64,000 bases of DNA from G963666895 sp963666895 (lineage in GTDB: Bacteria; Desulfobacterota; Desulfovibrionia; Desulfovibrionales; Desulfovibrionaceae). Where the stretch lies: contig CAXXNS010000001.1 of assembly GCA_963666895.2 (NCBI GenBank), positions 62,001 through 126,000 of the forward strand, in the 5' to 3' direction. Within the stretch, counting starts at the first letter, position 1. Each line of letters begins with the position of its first letter. The notes below the pieces were generated by a model. The model worked only from the letters and a program-made list of their open reading frames with translations, was not told the DNA's origin and did no database searches. Shown one piece after another: positions 17,577-25,029 of this stretch. The translations under genes were made by a program, and so were the position numbers.

Positions 17577-18485
17577 CTACTCCTTGTCCTGGTCGTTCTT
17601 CTTCCTGGTCAGGCCCATGGTCACGCCCAGCACGCCGAAGAGCAGGGCCGGGGACCACAGGTAGCTGAACATGGTGTGCTGGATGGACTCGGTGCGCTTG
17701 GGCAGGGGCTCGTTGGGCACCTCCCAGAAGCCGAGCTTCTCAAACGGCTGGCCCGAGACATAAAGCCAGCAGGTGCCGCCGGCCTCGGTCTCGCCGTACA
17801 CGTGGTCGATGTACCGGCCCGGGTCGTTCTCTATGCGCTGGTGGGCCAGCTCCAGCAGGGTGGAGCGCTTGCCGAAGGTGATGGCCTCGGTGGGACAGAT
17901 GGAGGCGCAGCCCGGCTTCTTGCCCTCCTCCAGGCGGTCGAAACACAGGGTGCACTTGCGGACCTGGGGGGTGACGGGATCGTGGTAGTCGTAGGCCGGA
18001 ATCTCGAAGGGACAGGCCACCATGCAGTAGCGGCAGCCGATGCAGCGGGTCACGTCGTAGTGGACCGTGCCGTTCTCCTTCTTGGTCAGGGCACCGGTGA
18101 TGCAGGCCGAGGCGCAGGCCGGGTCCTGGCAGTGCATGCACTGGACCTTGACGTAGGATGCGGCCAGGGCGCCCCGCTCGTTCAGGTCTCCCGGGTAGTA
18201 GCGGTTGACCACGGTGTAGGAATCGGCCGTGGGCCGCCGCTTCTCGTCCAGGACGCGCAAGTCCTCGAAGCCGATCTCGGGCTCGGGCAGGTTGTTGACC
18301 TGGTTGCAGGCCAGCTCGCATTTGCGGCAGCCGATGCACCGGGTGATGTCCATGAGGCATCCGTAGGGATCGGGCGGCGCCTTGGATTCCCAGGCCTCGG
18401 CATCGTCCGGGGCCAACGCTCCGGAGGCCGCGGCCACGGAGCCCAGCCCCACGGAGGCGAGAAATTGCCGTCTGTTCATGCTCAT
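17577..18485 (-). CDS. Tat-exported four-cluster ferredoxin-like subunit (HybA/HmcB type)
   Basis: 302 residues from the ATG at 18485, which has AAGGAGAAGGAGG upstream. A Tat signal (NRRQFLASVGLGSVAAASG) is followed by four [4Fe-4S] Cys groups: CIGCRKCELACNQ, CMHCQDPACASAC, CIGCRYCMVACP and CTLC...CASICP. A C-terminal hydrophobic helix (SYLWSPALLFGVLGVTMGL) anchors it to the membrane facing the periplasm. It would carry electrons between the NrfD-like subunit and the 13-haem cytochrome. First gene of the leftward operon. Confidence 0.9.
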   Translation of the reverse strand: MSMNRRQFLASVGLGSVAAASGALAPDDAEAWESKAPPDPYGCLMDITRCIGCRKCELACNQVNNLPEPEIGFEDLRVLDEKRRPTADSYTVVNRYYPGDLNERGALAASYVKVQCMHCQDPACASACITGALTKKENGTVHYDVTRCIGCRYCMVACPFEIPAYDYHDPVTPQVRKCTLCFDRLEEGKKPGCASICPTEAITFGKRSTLLELAHQRIENDPGRYIDHVYGETEAGGTCWLYVSGQPFEKLGFWEVPNEPLPKRTESIQHTMFSYLWSPALLFGVLGVTMGLTRKKNDQDKE

Positions 18486-18578
18486 GACACCCTCCTTCTC
18501 CTTAGTATAAACCCGCCTGATCATATTAGCTTCCCATTATCATTCGAGTCTGTTTTAATCCATGAAAACCGGCCGCAC

Positions 18579-18594
18579 CTTGACGGCCGTCAAG
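18579..18594 (-). promoter_or_regulatory. FNR-type operator palindrome in the divergent control region
   Basis: CTTGACGGCCGTCAAG is a perfect palindrome, sister of 13566-13581. For the leftward cytochrome operon it would sit at about -41.5 of a start near 18545, with ATTAAA at 18559-18554 as -10. For the rightward regulator gene it lies 15-30 bp before the ATG, a position suited to autorepression. The rest of the 123-bp divergent region is AT-rich without other clear elements. Confidence 0.65.
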
Positions 18595-18608
18595 TTGCAG
18601 GAAGGAAA

Positions 18609-19283
18609 ATGAAAGATATTTTGGCCGCCCTGAGCGAACTGGGCCTGTTCCAGAACCTGAAGGAAGAGGACCGGGCCCTGCTGGCCCGCGACGCGGTCTG
18701 GCGCGACTACCATTCCGGAGAGATCATCTTTCACCAGGGGGACAACCCCTCGCGTTTCCACGTCCTGGTGGAGGGAGTGGTCAAACTCTACCGCAGCACT
18801 GCCGACGGCAAGGAGCAGACCCTGTACCTGGTGGAGGAAGGCGAGCCCTTCTGCCTGTGCACCATCTACGGCGGCGGGGCCATGCCGGTCAGCGCCCTGG
18901 CCATGATCCCCTGCCGCATCGTCAGCTTCTCCGGGCCGGTCATGGAGCGCGAGGCCCAGCGCAGCCCGCAGCTGCTCCTGAACATCCTGCGCGTGCTCAA
19001 CACCCGGCTCATGCGCTCCATGCAGATGATCGAGGACCTAGCCCTGCGCGACATCCAGCAGCGCACCGCCTCCTTCCTGCTGCACACCCTGCACATGCAC
19101 GGCCCCGACTCCACGGGCATCACCCTGACCGTGCCCCGGCAGGAGGTGGCCAAGATCCTGGGCACCACCCCGGAGACCATCTCCCGCGTGCTGGCCCGCA
19201 TGTCCCAGGAAGGGCTCATCCGGGCCCAGGGGAGGGACATCGACATCCTGGACGCGGACGCCCTGGAGGACATCGCGGGCTGA
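18609..19283 (+). CDS. Crp/Fnr-family transcription regulator
   Basis: 224 residues. Start ATG with AGGAAGGAAA just upstream. A cyclic-nucleotide-binding-type sensor barrel (~15-120; YHSGEIIFHQGDNPSRFHVLVEG) is followed by the long dimer helix and a winged helix (~165-224). The recognition helix TTPETISRVLARM has the E-x-x-S-R pattern that FNR uses to read TTGA half-sites, matching the TTGAC palindromes. FNR's N-terminal Cys cluster is absent; FCLC in the sensor domain and PCR nearby are the only Cys, so the signal is unknown. Divergent from the cytochrome operon and its likely regulator. Confidence 0.9.
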   Translation: MKDILAALSELGLFQNLKEEDRALLARDAVWRDYHSGEIIFHQGDNPSRFHVLVEGVVKLYRSTADGKEQTLYLVEEGEPFCLCTIYGGGAMPVSALAMIPCRIVSFSGPVMEREAQRSPQLLLNILRVLNTRLMRSMQMIEDLALRDIQQRTASFLLHTLHMHGPDSTGITLTVPRQEVAKILGTTPETISRVLARMSQEGLIRAQGRDIDILDADALEDIAG

Positions 19284-19290
19284 CCAGGCC

Positions 19291-19343
19291 ATCGCGCAAG
19301 ACTTTTTTGGGGTTCGGTTATTGTTGCGCGATATCTTGCGCAA
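19291..19343 (+). promoter_or_regulatory. TTGCG repeat cluster upstream of the histidine kinase
   Basis: ATCGCGCAA (19291-19299) is an inverted copy and TTGCGCGAT (19324-19332) a direct copy of the same 9-mer; TTGCGCAA (19336-19343) repeats the TTGCG with a 12-bp period. TTCAGACG follows at 19360-19367. The arrangement closely resembles the site at 4281-4297. This holds most of the recognisable content of the 196-bp gap. Confidence 0.5.
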
Positions 19344-19395
19344 TTTTTTTAATTTCTATTTCAGACGGTTGGCCGATATTTGGCAGCATTCCTTA

Positions 19396-19411
19396 TGGAA
19401 TGGATGTTGCT
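19396..19411 (+). promoter_or_regulatory. Possible sigma-54 promoter of the histidine kinase
   Basis: TGGAATGGATGTTGCT has GG and GC 10 nt apart and a TTGC -12 box, but the -24 box deviates (TGGAAT for TGGCAC). It lies 69 bp before the ATG and 53 bp after the TTGCG cluster. Weaker than the promoters at 4371 and 21376. Confidence 0.4.
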
Positions 19412-19479
19412 CAATGAAAAAACAACGGATCACCTGTCCCTGACCCGGCCCGGACGAAAAAAAATCAATCGAGCGACCC

Positions 19480-21183
19480 ATGTTCAGCCAGAAAAAGTAC
19501 CGTCAGGCGGACGCCGGTTACAAGAGAGTGGCCCGCAAGATCTTCGCGGCCATGATCCTGTTGCCCCTGGTTCCCTTCCTGTCCCTGCTCGTGGCGGGCT
19601 TCCTCTCCACCTCCGCCACCCTGGAGGAAGACGCCCTATGGAAGCTCAACCGCGTGGCCGTGGACCACGCCCGCATGCTGGACGCCTTCCTGTCCGAGCG
19701 CATCCACGACCTGGAGGTCATGGCCTCCCTGGAGGGCATCCCCCAGTTGGCCGCGCCCGGCCGCCTGGAGACCGCCTTCGCCGGCCTCAAGCAGGCCGAA
19801 GGCGTGTACGTGGACCTGGGCGTCATCGACCCCTCGGGCAGGCAGGTGGCCTACCAGGGCTCCTTCGACCTGCTGGGCAAGGAGTACGACCAGGAGGAGT
19901 GGTACCGCGACACCGTGGACAACGGGCTGACCGTGTCCGACGTATTCCTGGGCTACCGGGGCATGCCCCACTTCATCGTGGCCGTGGCCGGTACGGGTGA
20001 GAGCCGGGGCTGGGTGCTGCGGGCCACCATCGACAACGACATCTTCAGCGAACTGGTGGAGTCCGTGGGCATCGGCAGGAGCGGCCAGGCCTTTCTCATG
20101 AACCGCTTGGGCAAGATGCAGACCGCCAACGGGGTCGCGGACCAGCTCATGATCCCGGCCCGCGACCACGCCCTGTTCCCCGAGCTCACCGACGGCGTGC
20201 AGCACTTCACCGTGGACAGCAACGGCGACCGCTTCGTTCACGTCCTGGTCCCGGTCAACAACGCCCGGTGGCGGCTGGTGGTGCGCCAGGAGCACTCCGA
20301 GGCCTTCGAGCCCCTGCGCCGGTTCGGCACCTGGGTGGCCCTCGTCATGGCCCTGGGCGGCGCGCTCATCGTGGCCGCGGGCTGGTTGCTCTCCTCCCGG
20401 CTGTACAAGCAGATGATGCTGGCGCTCCAGGAAAGCGAGACCCTCAAGGAGCAGCTCATCCGGGCCGCCCGGCTGGCCGAACTGGGCGAGATGGCCGCGG
20501 GCATCGCCCACGAGATCAACAACCCGCTGCAGACCATGAACAGCGAGCTGACCCTCATGGGCATGGACCTGGACGACGCGGTCAAGGCCGACGCGCCTCT
20601 GACCGACGCCTCCTCCGCGGGCCTGCGCGAGTCCATCGAGCAGGTCAAGATACAGATCCAGCGCTGCGCCAAGATCACCGCCCAGATTCTCAAGTTCGGC
20701 CGCTACGGCGAGCCCGAGCGCCTCAAGGTGGACCTGGGCTCCATCGTACCCGAGGTGGTGGACATGGTGGTCAAGAAGGCCTCGGTGGAGGGCGTGGATC
20801 TGAACGTGGACGTGCCCCAGCACACGCCGCAGGTGTTCTGCGACCCGGGACAGCTCCACCAGGTGCTGCTCAACCTCCTCAACAACGCCCTGGACGCCGT
20901 GGTCCAGCGCTACCAGGACGAGAGCGGCGGCCGCATCGGCCTGGCCGTGTCCTCGGAGGACGCCACGGTGCGCATCGTGATCCAGGACAACGGCACGGGC
21001 GTCAGCGACGAGGTCAAGGACAAGATATTCTCCCCCTTCTTCACAACCAAGCCCGTGGGCAAGGGCACCGGTCTGGGCCTGTCCATCTGCTTCGCCATCG
21101 TGGAATCCATGGGCGGAAGCATCGACATGGAGAGCAAGGTGGGCCGGGGCACCCGGTTCACCGTGACCCTGCCCGCGGCATAG
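19480..21183 (+). CDS. Membrane sensor histidine kinase
   Basis: 567 residues. TM helix (~25-45), extracytoplasmic Cache-like sensor domain (~47-285), second TM (~288-308), short linker, then the phosphoacceptor helix with His in GEMAAGIAHEINNPLQ (~341) and the ATPase domain: N-box NNALDAV, G1 DNGTGVSDEVKD, and G2 GKGTGLGLSICFAIVESMGG. All catalytic motifs are present, so it should be an active kinase. No receiver is fused to it; the two regulators just downstream, or the receiver at 7860, are candidate partners. It is followed by its own terminator. Confidence 0.92.
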   Translation: MFSQKKYRQADAGYKRVARKIFAAMILLPLVPFLSLLVAGFLSTSATLEEDALWKLNRVAVDHARMLDAFLSERIHDLEVMASLEGIPQLAAPGRLETAFAGLKQAEGVYVDLGVIDPSGRQVAYQGSFDLLGKEYDQEEWYRDTVDNGLTVSDVFLGYRGMPHFIVAVAGTGESRGWVLRATIDNDIFSELVESVGIGRSGQAFLMNRLGKMQTANGVADQLMIPARDHALFPELTDGVQHFTVDSNGDRFVHVLVPVNNARWRLVVRQEHSEAFEPLRRFGTWVALVMALGGALIVAAGWLLSSRLYKQMMLALQESETLKEQLIRAARLAELGEMAAGIAHEINNPLQTMNSELTLMGMDLDDAVKADAPLTDASSAGLRESIEQVKIQIQRCAKITAQILKFGRYGEPERLKVDLGSIVPEVVDMVVKKASVEGVDLNVDVPQHTPQVFCDPGQLHQVLLNLLNNALDAVVQRYQDESGGRIGLAVSSEDATVRIVIQDNGTGVSDEVKDKIFSPFFTTKPVGKGTGLGLSICFAIVESMGGSIDMESKVGRGTRFTVTLPAA

Positions 21184-21247
21184 GCCATATCCCCACCCTC
21201 CATCCGGGCCGCACGGCTTGACCGGCCGACGCGTTCCGGGTCCTCGT

Positions 21248-21284
21248 AGAGGGCGGAGTCTCCCACCGACTCCGCCCTCTTTTC
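21248..21284 (+). terminator. Terminator after the histidine kinase
   Basis: A perfect 13-bp stem AGAGGGCGGAGTC / GACTCCGCCCTCT with a 7-nt loop followed by TTTT. Confidence 0.85.
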
Positions 21285-21310
21285 ATTCCTTTCCGTGCCG
21301 GGCCGCGACG

Positions 21311-21341
21311 TTGCGAAATCGTTGCGTGACACGAACTTGCG
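21311..21341 (+). promoter_or_regulatory. Three TTGCG repeats upstream of a sigma-54 promoter
   Basis: TTGCG occurs at 21311, 21322 and 21337, and TTCAGACG at 21359-21366, ten bp before the -24 element. A 13-bp stretch around that core (ATTTCAGACGGTT) is identical to one upstream of the histidine kinase (19358-19370). Candidate activator-binding region. Confidence 0.5.
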
Positions 21342-21375
21342 ACTTTATCGCCCGCCATTTCAGACGGTTACCTCG

Positions 21376-21391
21376 TGGCATAGGACTTGCT
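21376..21391 (+). promoter_or_regulatory. Sigma-54 promoter upstream of the atypical response regulator
   Basis: TGGCATAGGACTTGCT has GG and GC separated by exactly 10 nt and both boxes close to consensus. It lies about 120 bp before the regulator gene at 21512; the stretch between is AT-rich leader with no other gene. Confidence 0.75.
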
Positions 21392-21511
21392 CACTCTACA
21401 TAAAAAATATCGTGCAACTTTGTCGTGCGGCAAAGCTACGCGGACTGCCGAGGAGAAGTATTTTTTTGAAAACACAGGAACACGACCACTCATCCGTCCT
21501 TGCGAGCACAC

Positions 21512-21940
21512 ATGATGAGAATGCTCCTCGTTGATAAAAATGAAGATCTTATTTCAACAACGCAGAATCTATTCTCTAAAATGGAGATAGAGGTTTTCCC
21601 AGCACGCAATGAAGACGAGGCGATACGATTAATAGATGAGCTTGAGCTTGATGTCGTCTTTATGGACATGGGCATGGCTGGGATAGACAGTATCGAACTT
21701 CTGAAAAAACTCCGCAAGATAAATCCTGTAGTTGATATCGTAATGTTCATCGATCCAATCAATTCAAGCCTGGCTGCGGAAGCCATGTCATCGGGAGCCA
21801 GTGACTATCTCATCAAGCCGGCAAGCATGAAGGACATACTCCAGAAAGCGGAAGAATCCTGTAAAAGGATGCAAAAATACAGGTATCTTGTCGAATCAAC
21901 AAAGGCCGACTCCCCATCTTCCAGCAACCTAAACAGCTAA
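21512..21940 (+). CDS. Atypical, AT-rich response-regulator receiver
   Basis: About 142 residues from ATG 21512 (ATG 21515 is equally possible; no clear ribosome-binding site). The receiver fold is clear and the phosphoacceptor Asp is kept (VVFMDMGMAGID), as is the Lys in SDYLIKPAS. The acidic pair is altered (LLVDKNED) and the conserved Thr/Ser position reads VMFIDP, so phosphorylation or its output may be unusual. Base composition is far lower in GC than all neighbours, with many A/T-ending codons, suggesting recent transfer. No output domain. Behind a sigma-54-type promoter. Confidence 0.8.
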   Translation: MMRMLLVDKNEDLISTTQNLFSKMEIEVFPARNEDEAIRLIDELELDVVFMDMGMAGIDSIELLKKLRKINPVVDIVMFIDPINSSLAAEAMSSGASDYLIKPASMKDILQKAEESCKRMQKYRYLVESTKADSPSSSNLNS

Positions 21941-21998
21941 TGTTGAGTACCAAGCGGATTAATCCAGTCTTTTTGTAATGGAGAAAGGAGGTAATGCG

Positions 21999-22904
21999 AT
22001 GTCATTGAAAATCAAGGTGCTCATGGTCGATGACGAAGAGCAGTTCCGGACGACGACAAGCAAGATCTTGCAGCGCCGGGGCTTTGAAACCGTCATGGCC
22101 GCAAGTGGGCCGGAAGCCCTTGAAAAGCTCTCCGAGAAGCCGGATGTGGTCATTCTCGACGTCAAGATGGAGGGCATGGACGGGCACGAGGCCCTGAAAA
22201 AGATCAAGGAGCAGCAGCCGGACCTGCCGGTGATCATGCTCACCGGCCACGGCGCGCTGACCAGCGCCAAGGAGTCCTTGGGCGGCGGGGCGTTCGACTA
22301 CCTGAACAAGCCCTGCGACGTGGACATCCTGGTTTCGCGCATCAACGACGCCTACCGGGTGGGGAAAAAGCTTCCCAAGTCGGAGAAGAACGCCCAGGAC
22401 CTGATGATCCCGCTGTCGGACTACCCGACCATCGACGACACGGCCACGGTGGCCGAGGCCATCAAGATCCTCAAGGATACCCGGGAAAGCATCACGTCCA
22501 CGGACCGCCTCAGCGACATCGGCCGCCGCTCCCTGCTCGTCTACGACAAGCAGGGCGAACTGACGGGCATTCTCACTCCGCAGTCCCTGCTCTTCGCACT
22601 GCGGCCCGCCTACCTGTCGGCCTCCATGCCGACCACCGCGCCCCAGATGTACTCCATGGGCTACTCGGCCATGTTCTGGACCGGACTGTTCACGGCCCAG
22701 GCCAAGGACCTGGCCAAGAAAAACGTGGCCGACATCATGCAGGACGCCCCGCCCAGCGTGGATGCGGAGGCCAACCTCATGGAGGTCATCCAGACCATGC
22801 ACACCTCGGGCAAGCGCCGCCTGGCCGTCAAGCAGGACGACAAGGTCATCGGACTCGTGCGCGAGCAGGAACTCTTCTACGAACTGACCCGGATCCTCGA
22901 CTAG
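21999..22904 (+). CDS. Response regulator with a C-terminal CBS domain pair
   Basis: 301 residues; the start at 21999 has AAAGGAGG 7 nt upstream. A complete receiver (LMVDDEEQ; Asp in VVILDVKMEGMDG; Thr in IMLTGHGA; Lys in YLNKPCD) fills ~1-125. Two CBS motifs follow: the first from ~140 (PLSDYPTIDDTATVAEAIKIL to LTGILTPQSLL), the second from ~235 (VADIMQDAPPSVDAEANLMEVIQ to VIGLVREQELF). CBS pairs bind adenosine nucleotides, so this may join phosphorelay and energy signals. The gene lies 33 bp before a DASS transporter gene and probably controls that transporter's activity or expression. Confidence 0.9.
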   Translation: MSLKIKVLMVDDEEQFRTTTSKILQRRGFETVMAASGPEALEKLSEKPDVVILDVKMEGMDGHEALKKIKEQQPDLPVIMLTGHGALTSAKESLGGGAFDYLNKPCDVDILVSRINDAYRVGKKLPKSEKNAQDLMIPLSDYPTIDDTATVAEAIKILKDTRESITSTDRLSDIGRRSLLVYDKQGELTGILTPQSLLFALRPAYLSASMPTTAPQMYSMGYSAMFWTGLFTAQAKDLAKKNVADIMQDAPPSVDAEANLMEVIQTMHTSGKRRLAVKQDDKVIGLVREQELFYELTRILD

Positions 22905-22937
22905 CCGGTCGAAAGCACAAAAAAGCGAGGCGTACCA

Positions 22938-24788
22938 ATGACAAAAGAAAAGAAGAAGGCGACCGGTTACGACAAGTACGTCAACTGGAAGCTGATGATC
23001 ATACCGGTCATCCTGTTTTTCGCCATCCTGATCCTGCCCACGCCCGGCAGCATGCAGGAGGTCGGTATCCAGTACAAGGTAGGCCCGGGCGCGGTCCACG
23101 CCTTCCTGGCCGAGAACATCTTCCAAAAGAAGGTCTCGGACCTGGAGCAGTGGCAACTGGCCGGGGTCCAGATGATGGAACAGAACATGCGCATGGGCGC
23201 CATGTCCAAGGCCCGGTTCCTCAAGCGCGACGCCAAGTGGGCCAAGAAGTACAAGATCCCCGTGGACTCCACCAACTTCAAGCGCGTCATGGAGTACATG
23301 GAGCAGAACGTCCCGGAGGAGCAGTTCGAGAGCCTCATGCGCCAGAGCTTCGATTTGCGCATGAAGGGGCTTGAATACGACAAGCTCTCGGACAGCCAGA
23401 AGGAAAAGGCCGACCTGGGCACCTGGCAGATCAAGGTGGCCATCGCCATGGCGGTCTTCGTGGTCTTCTGCTTCCTGACCGAGTGCATGCCCCTGCCCGG
23501 CGTGGCCTTCATGATCGGGCTCATCCTGGTGTTCACCAAGGTCATACCCAAGGACACGGTGACGCAGATGTACTGGTCCGACGCGGCCTGGTTCATCATG
23601 GGCTCGCTCATGTTCGCGGCCGCCTTCGTCAAGACCGGGGTGGACAAGCGCATGTGCATGGCCATGTTCAAGAAGCTGGCCACGCCCAACGTGAAGATGA
23701 TCACCATGATCTTCTTCCTGATCATCACCCCGCTGGCCGCGTTCATCTCGGACCACGCCCTGGCGGCCATGTTCCTGCCCATCGGCATGCTGCTCTACCA
23801 GAATAGCCTGACGGACGAAATCCCCGAGGACAAGGAACTGGCCAAGCTGTTGATGATCACCATCGCCATGGCCTGCAACATCGGCGGCCCCGGCGCCCCC
23901 TCGGGCGGCGCCCGCAACGTCATCATGATCGCCTACCTGAATGACATGTTCGGTATGGATATCGGCTACTTCCAGTGGGTCACCTACTGCTTCCCGTTCA
24001 TCCTGGTCATGATTCCGGTCACCTGGTTCGTGTGCAACCTGCGCTTCCGTCCCAAGATCAAGACCCTGGCTCCGGCCATGAAGCACCTGGAGACGGAAAT
24101 CAGCAAGATGGGCAAGTGGAACAGGCACCAGATCTGGGCCGTGATCATCTTCGCGGTCATGGTCTTCGGGTGGTTCACTGAAAAGGCCTTCTACCAGGCG
24201 GGCATCTATCCGGTGCGCCTGGGAATCGGCACCATCGCCGTGGCCGGCGCCATCGCCTACCTGCTGGCGGGCGTGGTCAACTGGCGCGACTACTCCGAAA
24301 AGGTCGACTGGGGCGTGGTCTGGCTCTATGCCGGAGCCATCATCTTCGGCCGTGTCCTGGACGACACCGGCGCAGCCTTCTGGCTGGCCCGGTCCGCCAT
24401 CGACGGCCTGGCCCCGCTGGGCATGGATTCGGGCCTGCCGCTCATGCTGACCTCCAACGGCCTGACCGCCATCCTGACCAACCTCATGGCGGACGGACCA
24501 GCGGCGGCGGCAGTCGGTCCCATCACACTCAACATGGCCGCCCTGGTCCATCCGGGAACCACGTTCCTGCCGTTCATGGCCATGGGCACCGCCATCGCTT
24601 CGTCCTTCGCGTACTGCCTGATCATCGGCACGCCGCCCAACGCCATCGTCTACGCCTCCGGTTACCTGGAGCCCAAGGACTACCTGCGCGCCGGCCTGCC
24701 CATGTGGATCATCGCCAACATCGTCCTCATCGCCTTGACGGGCGTGTACTGGACACTGAGGGGGTTTGGCGATCTCGCCCCATTCTAA
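22938..24788 (+). CDS. DASS/SLC13-family anion:sodium symporter
   Basis: 616 residues with about 11-12 TM helices. The family features are the two substrate/sodium loops, one around GGPGAPSGGARNVIMIAYLN and one around TSNGLTAILTNLMADGPAAA, plus GTPPNAIVYASGY near the end. Members carry sulfate or C4-dicarboxylates with Na+. Between TM1 and TM2 there is a polar insert of roughly 120 residues (VSDLEQWQLAGVQMMEQ... to LSDSQKEKADLGT), probably extracytoplasmic and unusual for the family. Sulfate is plausible in a sulfate reducer; the sequence alone cannot choose the substrate. Confidence 0.9.
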   Translation: MTKEKKKATGYDKYVNWKLMIIPVILFFAILILPTPGSMQEVGIQYKVGPGAVHAFLAENIFQKKVSDLEQWQLAGVQMMEQNMRMGAMSKARFLKRDAKWAKKYKIPVDSTNFKRVMEYMEQNVPEEQFESLMRQSFDLRMKGLEYDKLSDSQKEKADLGTWQIKVAIAMAVFVVFCFLTECMPLPGVAFMIGLILVFTKVIPKDTVTQMYWSDAAWFIMGSLMFAAAFVKTGVDKRMCMAMFKKLATPNVKMITMIFFLIITPLAAFISDHALAAMFLPIGMLLYQNSLTDEIPEDKELAKLLMITIAMACNIGGPGAPSGGARNVIMIAYLNDMFGMDIGYFQWVTYCFPFILVMIPVTWFVCNLRFRPKIKTLAPAMKHLETEISKMGKWNRHQIWAVIIFAVMVFGWFTEKAFYQAGIYPVRLGIGTIAVAGAIAYLLAGVVNWRDYSEKVDWGVVWLYAGAIIFGRVLDDTGAAFWLARSAIDGLAPLGMDSGLPLMLTSNGLTAILTNLMADGPAAAAVGPITLNMAALVHPGTTFLPFMAMGTAIASSFAYCLIIGTPPNAIVYASGYLEPKDYLRAGLPMWIIANIVLIALTGVYWTLRGFGDLAPF

Positions 24789-24793
24789 CTGAA

Positions 24794-24823
24794 GGCGGCG
24801 GCCCGGTCCCCCGGGCCGCCGCC
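24794..24823 (+). terminator. GC-rich hairpin after the DASS gene
   Basis: GGCGGCGGCCCGG / CCGGGCCGCCGCC stem without a T-run. More likely an attenuator or mRNA-stabilising hairpin than a full terminator, since two more genes follow. Confidence 0.5.
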
Positions 24824-24883
24824 CATCCCAAGGATGGCGCGAAACGACGAGAGGACGAACAACGAGACGAGTAGGAGCAAGCC

Positions 24884-25018
24884 ATGAAAAAGACATTTCA
24901 CACCGAAAACGGCATCACCCATTTCAGCCGCAAGACCGAACGGGCCATATTCTTCGTCCTGACCATGGGCATGCTGCTCTGGCTGGCCGTTGAAAAACTA
25001 TCCGACATGGTCAAGTAA
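24884..25018 (+). CDS. 44-residue single-helix membrane microprotein
   Basis: ATG with TAGGAG 7 nt upstream, ending 11 bp before the next start. Sequence MKKTFHTENGITHFSRKTER is followed by a hydrophobic helix (AIFFVLTMGMLLWLAVEKL). It falls between a transporter and a multi-pass membrane protein, so a transporter-accessory role is possible. No family recognised. Confidence 0.6.
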   Translation: MKKTFHTENGITHFSRKTERAIFFVLTMGMLLWLAVEKLSDMVK

Positions 25019-25029
25019 AGGAGCCCGTC

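Noticed and set aside
19381..19398. TGGCA at 19381 as the histidine-kinase -24 box
   Set aside because: The base pair 10 nt after GG is TA rather than GC, so the -12 box is missing; the TGGAAT/TTGC pair at 19396 fits better.
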